Positions 57,559 through 64,000 of a stretch of DNA of 64,000 nt are shown piece by piece. The notes under the pieces were generated by a model. The model worked only from the letters and a program-made list of their open reading frames with translations. It did not search any database and was not told the DNA's origin. Numbering within the stretch: position 1 is the first letter of the stretch; every line of letters begins with the position of its first letter. Source of the DNA: Trichostrongylus colubriformis (lineage: Eukaryota > Nematoda > Chromadorea > Rhabditida > Trichostrongylidae). The DNA lies in contig OZ022260.1 of the NCBI GenBank assembly GCA_963978905.1, positions 38,500,259 to 38,564,258 of the forward strand, given 5' to 3'. The translations under genes were made by a program, and so were the position numbers.

Positions 57559-60500
57559 ATGTTTCTAAAATCTACTAGAAGGCATATCACTAAATATACT
57601 GTATTCATTGTTGGAGGAAGTTTACTGACTTATGGCTCCGCAGAATTACTCGCAAGTTCGGAAACGTTTCAAAGTAAAGCGGTGAGTTCAAACATCAAAA
57701 CTCGTTTATAATTATGCTCATCATATTCTTTTCTCACCTTCCTATTAGATATGCTGCTTGTTAGGCCTGCTTGGGCGTGTATCGTTCGAGATTTCTCGGC
57801 GCGGCGTGCAGTGCGTCGATGTTCATGCGAGCTAATGGGTTTTTCTGGTTAGGTTCTGAAGGGACTATCGTATCTCGCGCTTTATTTTTGGCACCAGTTG
57901 GCTGGCGCACGCTGCTGTGCGCGAAACACCATGGGCGTCAATAGATCAAGTTCTTTTTTCATTGAGGACAGAGTATATCAGTGCCCGGGCGAGCTTCATG
58001 TGTGAGCCTTACTTCCTGTCTCATGCTCTAACCACACCAAATTTTCCTCATTTCCATAGGCTGTTTTACATGTAACGTCGATGCCCCCCCCCCTATACAA
58101 ATGCTCCGCCCACTGTGCCCACACCTCTTTCATGACTTTAAAAAACTTATTCCTGACCTAAATTTACCCTTCCCCCGTTTGGGTCATACTGAAACCCGTT
58201 TACAATTTTCGGTCTGAAAACGGAACATTGCAGAGCACGTTCCCGCCCACCGTGGGCGGAGCATAACCTGGTCATGAGTGCTCTTTACTTCCTGTCCATT
58301 ACCCTTCCCATCCCACACTTTTCCCCACTCCAGGTCGTTTTTCATGCAATACCTAATTCCGTGACAGACGGAGGTACGGACAAAGGGACGAACGAAGGGA
58401 CGCACAGACAGACGAAGCCTTTTATATATGGTAGGGATAAAACACGGTAATCGCTTTGGGACCCAACTGCATACGGCGCCCCTTGCTCGCAAACACTTCT
58501 GTCGCAACCCCTCCCATCTAATAGAGACCTGATCCCTAGAGCAACTAAGAGCATGGCCACATGTGGTTGCCAGATTCCTTTAGTTGTAGTCGTTAATTTC
58601 TGAGAAATTATTCGAACACCATCTGAAGTATAAAGGATAAATATCGATTTTTTCAGATGATGCCACTAATTCACCGATACATTGATGGCGAAACTAGTCA
58701 CGAATATGCTCTTCGATTAGCGTCTTGGGGTCTCCTACCTCGATTCAGCCACAGTCGAACAGAATATCCAGAGCTGAAGTGTGAAGTAGATTATTTTATA
58801 ATTATCAACGTTATTTTATGTATTAATCAAAATCTTTTCGAAACCATGCGCAGGCCTCTATGCTGCACTGCTGGCATAGGGGATCAATCAATGAGACAGA
58901 AAATTCGCTTGGGCGCGTGTGACTGTACTTGTTGAGTCTTAAGTAATTGCGCGCAAATTAAGCGTGAGATACCGTGATCGCTTGAGGAGCCAACCACATA
59001 CGGCGCCCTAGCTTGCACTCATCGCAACTCATGCTGGACGCGTCGACGTGAATTTTCTGTCTTAATGGCACGCACCCTTATCAGCAGCGTCCTTATTACT
59101 GATCGAAATTAGTGACTACTTACAGTTTCTTGGAAAGCACCTGAGAAATCCGATCGGATTGGCAGCGGGTTTCGACAGGAACGGTGAGGCTATCCGTCCT
59201 TTAGCTGAATGGTCCGGTTTCGGTCTCATCGAGATCGGTACTATCACGCCCATTCCACAAAACGGGAATCCACGCCCACGAGTATTTCATCTGTTTGAAG
59301 ACGAGGTAAGCTCTAAATACGTTGTCATTGGTTCAAGGGCATTACTGGTATTTTTAGGGTATTATCAATCGAGATGGATTCAGCAATGGTGGTGTGGGTC
59401 GCGTACAACAACGGGTAAAAGCTGCTCGAGATAAGTGGAATGACAACCTGGCAATGTTCGGTGTAAATATAGGCAAGAATGAGCTCTGTGAAGAGGCCAA
59501 GTGTGTTATCAGTTCATGTTCAAAATGTTATAGATCGCTGGTTACGGTAACAATCTTGGTCATGGAAATGTTTCAGACTCGATTACGAGATTGGTGTCAC
59601 TTATTTTGCGCGGTATAGTGATTACATGGTTATTAATGTGTCTTCTCCTAACACGATTGGCTCACGATCTATGCAGAAATCGGACTTACAAAAAGTAAGT
59701 TCTCTGAAAGCAACATGATCAAAGTTTCCTACAGAGGTGTGGTGATAAAGATTTTGGCTGCAGATTAACTCACACGTCGTATATCCATTAATTTCAGTTA
59801 CTTGTATTCGTTAAACATGCTATTGATATTATGGAATTAGATCCACGCCCTAAGATGCTCCTCAAAATTGCTCCAGATCTCACTGAATCCGAGAAGAAGG
59901 ATATTGCCCAGGTATTACATTGCTCCAGATATCAATGAATACGAGAAAAAAATGCCCAGGTATTATATTTTCAAAATATGCACTCTTCGTCTGAAATCTG
60001 AGTAGGGCTACATCGATAGCGCACACGGAATCAATGGGCACCGAGCAGACAACACTTTGGATTTAGGTACTTATGGATCCGAAATATGGTGTAGACGGAT
60101 TAATAGTCTCAAATGCAACGACTGCTCGTCCGGACAGCCTGCGAAGCGAAAATAAGGTTGAACCTGGTGGCCTTAGCGGTGCGCCGCTTCGTGATATGAG
60201 CACTGAGTGTGTTCGAGAGATGTACAGGTAACTGTTTTAACCTTAATGTACCCCGCGTTAGAAATTTTTTAAAATGATGCAGCGAAATGAAGAAAGTTTT
60301 ACGCCATGTGAGTTTTAGATACACCAGTGGACGAGTACCCATTGTAGGATGCGGTGGTGTATCAAATGGTGCTGACGCGTATGATAAGATTCGAGCAGGA
60401 GCATCAGTTGTACAGCTTTACTCAGCGTTGGCGTACCAGGGATTCCCTGTCGTAGGAAAGGTATGCTTGCACTGCAGCATTTTTTCTTTCAGTAAAAGGA

Positions 60501-61173
60501 AAATGGGAAAAATGGAATACAGAGAAGTAAGAAAATGCTTTTAGAATGAGGAAGTTTTGTTACTTCCGCGTCAGGTAGTAATCAGACTCTTGTCCACAAC
60601 CATGGTCAAATCAAAACCATCGTCTTGGGGTGGCCCCTGTTTCGGACAAGTCTGGTACTTGCCACCACTTCCCTAGGTTAAAGTTTTCACTATCAGTGCA
60701 CTTTTCCTGTCTACCTTCTTTGAAACCTGGGTCGTTTGCTTCAACAGGGACCTCTCAGTAACTCTCACACATGCGCTCCACCCCACAGCTTGTGTAGAAT
60801 GGATGCTGAGACTAGGGTTTGGGGGCCCGTGCGAGGTAACAAAATAAGACGGTAGTTCAGCATAATATTTATTAGAGATCGAGAATGAGTGGTGTGGGAG
60901 AGCAGTTGCCTCCACATCTAGAGCTAAGAGTGCCTTCTTTAGCGGCATTGCCTAACTCCTCCCCCTTCAACGAGGGAGAGAGGAGTTGGACGGTTACAGG
61001 TCATAGCAGGGATCGTCGTCGACGACACAATCCCACTCTGGCATTCATTTGTTGTTTTGACTGGATTCTAATCGTTATATTTTCCCCAGATAAAACGAGA
61101 ACTAACGGAATTGCTGAGACGAGACGGCTACACAAACATCAGTCAAGCCGTAGGTGCTGATCATAGGATATAA
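57559..61173 (+). CDS. dhod-1: Dihydroorotate dehydrogenase, class 2 (mitochondrial), 9 exons
   Basis: Oxidises dihydroorotate to orotate in pyrimidine synthesis and passes electrons to quinone at the inner mitochondrial membrane. Exons: 57559-57681, 58657-58785, 59126-59305, 59358-59500, 59577-59694, 59798-59911, 60067-60227, 60319-60460, 61090-61173. The spliced frame gives 397 residues, as in animal class 2 enzymes. Residues 1-41 form a basic amphipathic leader and hydrophobic segment ([14 protein letters not shown]), the usual import and anchor region. Later motifs: [44 protein letters not shown] (catalytic Ser of class 2), [52 protein letters not shown], and the C-terminal GADHR. All donors are GT. 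The end of exon 6 is tandemly duplicated in the following intron (59867-59966). It converges on pyridoxal kinase. Confidence 0.96.
58180..58445. repeat. Dispersed repeat in dhod intron 1
   Basis: Contains CCCGCCCACCGTGGGCGGAG, AGAGCTCTTTACTTCC-like text, and a tail of imperfect ACGGACAAAGGGACGAACGA/GACAGACGAAGCCTTTTATA repeats. The first part resembles 8640-8770 in inverse orientation. The repetitive tail suggests the 3' end of a retroposon, which is inference only. Confidence 0.4.
59867..59966 (+). repeat. Tandem duplication of dhod exon 6 end
   Basis: ATTGCTCCAGATCTCACTGA through the donor CCCAGGTATTAC (59867-59918) is followed at once by a second copy (59919-59966) with ATTGCTCCAGATATCAATGA and the same CCCAGGTATTA donor. 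The second copy is four bases shorter and so out of frame. It lies wholly in intron 6 if the first donor is used. Confidence 0.92.
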
Positions 61174-61239
61174 GATGAAGATTGCTCAATATCATGCTGT
61201 ATGATTCCACAATTATTATCGTATATTGCTATTCTGTTA

Positions 61240-61245
61240 TTTATT
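61240..61245 (-). terminator. Poly(A) signal of pyridoxal kinase
   Basis: AATAAA on the minus strand about 204 bases past the kinase stop at 61449. It lies inside the expected 3' UTR of dhod. Confidence 0.5.
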
Positions 61246-61311
61246 GCTCAAAAATGATAATCTTAACCATAAATTACTTGTTATTGCGGCATGAACAAAC
61301 ACCTATTTCAC

Positions 61312-61317
61312 AATAAA
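61312..61317 (+). terminator. Poly(A) signal of dhod
   Basis: AATAAA 139 bases after the stop codon at 61173. It lies between the two convergent genes' stop codons. Confidence 0.6.
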
Positions 61318-61448
61318 TAAACATCCTTAACCTAAATTTGGCACATTCAATTGATGCCACACGATATGACGACGTATGGAATAGATCAGAAAAAGGTCAA
61401 AATAACGAGTGAAGTGTAAACTAACAAATCCTACTCTACATTTCATAT

Positions 61449-64000
61449 CTATATAGGTTCACCACGAATAACGGATTCCGGTACCAAGAGATCCATCCGT
61501 GACTCGACCAATCGTAATTCACAAGTTTTTCTTGAATTTGAGTCGACTTGCGCTAAAATGTGAGACATTTTCTGAGTCACCTCTCAACTTCCTGGTCGGA
61601 CTATAGAAAAAAAAAGAAACTGAATAGAAAATGGAACATAACTAACCTTGAGCATACTTACTAGTTCTTCGTATCAATCCTTGCATTGATCCCAGTACAT
61701 GTCCAACAGCTTCACAAACATCATTCTCGCAATTTGATAACCAAACAATCAACAGTGAAGTGAACACATCACCCGTGCCAACAAATTGGCCTTGTAAGCG
61801 TGGAAAACGGAATCGGAACCGACGTACGTCTCCGGTGGTATCTGAAGAGTGTGCACCGGAAATTACAGTGGAACTTGGTTTCATAAGCACCATCAGTAAA
61901 CTTCAAGGAGATTCTGAAACAAGATCACCTCTTGTGCTCGCATAGCAAGTGAGTGTATCGATTCCTTCAGTCTCCTCCACTCCACTTGTAACAACGACGT
62001 TTGTAACTCCAAGATCGTGGATAATATCCATACCACGGATACAGTCCTCCTCTGTGACAACTTGAAATCCAACCAATTGTCTAGAAAATATATCGATTAA
62101 AACATGAAGATCTTTTGGTTAATATCAATAATAATACCCAAGTTCGAAAGCGTTTGGCGTCAATACATTTGCCAGTGGAGTAATGATATCTCTGTAGACA
62201 GGGAGGAGCTCCTTCGGAACGTACTTCAAAAGAATAGAATATCAATTAGTGAAGTCACTAGCATATTAAATAAGTCTTTTGTATGGGAAAGAAAGCGAGT
62301 TATACCAAACAGTAAAGAAAACCTACGTATTTTCCATTATCTCCCATCACAGGATCACAAACTGAAATCAAATTCAAACGGTTTCAGGAATGTTGAGTTA
62401 CTCAGGTGTTGACGGGGAACATACCGTAAAATACGTTTGGATCATTATTTTTGAGATCTTTGATTATGTCCGCAATTTTGGTTAAAAAGGCGACGTTTCC
62501 GCAGTATCCTAAAAGGGAGTCAGATTAAGTACAAAGAACACCGATAACGTCTGCTGCTTCAGGTCTCCGTTACAGGAAAAGAATATCATTCATATGCCTT
62601 GCAGTAGCAGAAAAATTTCTTGCCAAAACCCTTGTTTTGTGCGCCTGTATCTTAAGGCTTTGTTATAGTGGAACTTGTGATGAGTTCTAAGGTTTCTAAG
62701 GGTCCGTCTTCTGCACAGGTATGAATGCACTTCGAAAATTTCTGACAAGCAATGTTCGATGCTCATGGGTTTCCTCATGAAGAGCGAACAAGTGTGGGCA
62801 AAGTAGGAATAAAAAGTATCGCATTGTTTTGGAACAATGCGGTTCATCATAACGTGGGGTCATTACGAATTTTATCATGACAAACCTGTTAAATGGACAA
62901 GCCCAAATTCCCAGGGGTAGTCTAACATTGGTTTCAAGGAAAACTAAAAATTTCGGCTTGAACTACTTTAACAGATTTGAACTGTAACTCTAGTCTTGAA
63001 TTTTGAACAGAACTGCATCGCGCGCGATTTTGCCCAACGCTTATGGAGGAGGGGAGGTGCTCCTTCAAGCTTCTTAAGCTAGACAAAAATAGCACCACAC
63101 ACTAAAGTAACCCCGAGCACAGTGGGATGCACCTCCAATTAAGCACACAATTGTACTGTTTTTATCACAATTTCTCTCTTCCTCCTCTTTCACCAGAATC
63201 GCTCGGAGAAGAGGACAAAAAAGACTTAAAGTATGTATCGGCAGAATAAGAAGTCTTTAGAGTAAGAAAAAGCGCTCTGGAAAATATACCCACCTGTAAG
63301 AACATAAGAATATTCATTGATATTATTCAGCTTGAGCCCATCGTACAAATCATTCAACTCGACGTCCGTTAACCGTTGACCTCTTACGTACTCATATCCT
63401 AAATATGATCTCTAGACATCTACTTCCTCTTGGCTTATTTATTTGAGAAGAAAAAAGCGTGCAGATTATCAGTTACGTCAAGCTAAGTGAATCACTTTTA
63501 GGCAGATTCAAGAATTCCACGTTACCCGCATGGTTGCTGAATTGTACACTGTTGATCGGATCCACCTCGAAACCATTTAGCTGAAATGTTGAATTAAACA
63601 GCAAGGAATTCATGACTATATAAAACAAGGTTTCTCAAATGACACCAGCGCGCGCATTACCAATGCACTTAAAGTTACTCCAAAAGCATCACCGAAGTAG
63701 TAGATATCATGAGGCAAGTGCTATTACAATTAGGCAAAAAAAAACAAAAAAAAAACGGTTTAAACAGGAGTGTTCCCGTATTTTTCTGATGCGAACACGT
63801 GCCTTATTACTTGCTGTTTTCATATTTAAATAGCTTATCCTCAAAAAAGCAATTCCAAATAAAAAATGCATGTCGAATTGACTACAGCTGCAAACAGCAA
63901 TACAACTAGATAAAAGTAAATTCACTTGTAGAAAAGAAATAAAAAGGGAGAGTAATCATTCGAAAAGTTCGTACCTGAAGTGGAAACACGGAAGCTTTAT
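61449..64000 (-). CDS. pdxk-1: Pyridoxal kinase, 5' end outside the window
   Basis: Phosphorylates pyridoxal, pyridoxine and pyridoxamine with ATP to form the cofactor PLP; cytosolic, ribokinase superfamily. Exons in transcript order: 64000-63975 (partial), 63580-63526, 63398-63294, 62508-62425, 62361-62327, 62223-62138, 62080-61929, 61841-61647, 61552-61449. They join in phase and give 279 visible residues; about two dozen N-terminal residues of the usual ~310 are missing. Motifs: [85 protein letters not shown] (catalytic GTGD Asp), and the C-terminal [13 protein letters not shown]. All donors are GT. One exon (62327-62361) is only 35 bases. The last intron has two AGs; the second (CATTTTAG) restores the family's C-terminus. 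It converges with dhod. Confidence 0.96.

Noticed and set aside
58337..58430. Possible microsatellite or CRISPR-like array (GACGAACGAAGGGACG)
   Set aside because: Units are irregular 8-12 base words without spacers; it looks like the tail of a retroposon or simple repeat.
61880..61928. In-frame TGA after [14 protein letters not shown] in pyridoxal kinase, suggesting a pseudogene
   Set aside because: A GT donor at 61928 and an acceptor ending at 61842 remove it and restore the family reading CYASTRDTTGD.

Overview
This window is eukaryotic and most likely comes from a parasitic clade V (strongylid, hookworm-like) nematode. It shows small exons split by AG-acceptor introns with T-rich 3' ends, proteins that read closely like Caenorhabditis orthologues, candidate splice-leader acceptors just upstream of start codons, and dense short inverted-repeat DNA elements. 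The species assignment is inference; the nematode affinity is well supported by the gene content.

Only three genes could be reconstructed, all in the right half. (1) Positions 29964-46760 (+) hold a 24-exon gene for a furin/kexin-type proprotein convertase, the orthologue of C. elegans bli-4 (kpc-4). The spliced product is 939 residues: signal peptide, propeptide with two multibasic sites, subtilisin domain with intact Asp/His/Asn/Ser, P domain, Cys-rich domain, one membrane segment and a cytoplasmic tail with furin-type sorting signals. A 5.4 kb intron after the P domain contains two candidate alternative 3' terminal exons in matching phase, plus a read-through end. (2) Positions 57559-61173 (+) hold a 9-exon class 2 (mitochondrial) dihydroorotate dehydrogenase of 397 residues. 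(3) Positions 64000-61449 (-) hold pyridoxal kinase, cut at its 5' end by the window edge. Genes 2 and 3 converge, with 275 bp between stop codons and poly(A) signals that imply overlapping 3' ends.

The first 30 kb, the large bli-4 introns and the bli-4/dhod interval hold no gene I can recognise. They are filled with non-autonomous DNA transposons: four mariner-type elements with TA targets (three with transposase remnants that all lack the same central part, one mostly long terminal inverted repeats); three ~745 bp elements ending CAGGGGGTGCC; two large foldback elements built from ~166 bp internal repeats; 434 bp and 231 bp palindromic MITEs; TTA-flanked MITEs; and MITEs whose ends carry poly-G tracts. 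Several are nested.

The parts most worth follow-up are the alternative 3' ends of the convertase, its apparent GC-AG intron at the catalytic Asp exon, the tandem-repeat foldback family, the shared internal deletion of the mariner relics, and a tandem exon-end duplication in the dehydrogenase gene. I saw no previously undescribed multi-gene system. All splice structures are read by eye and have no transcript support.
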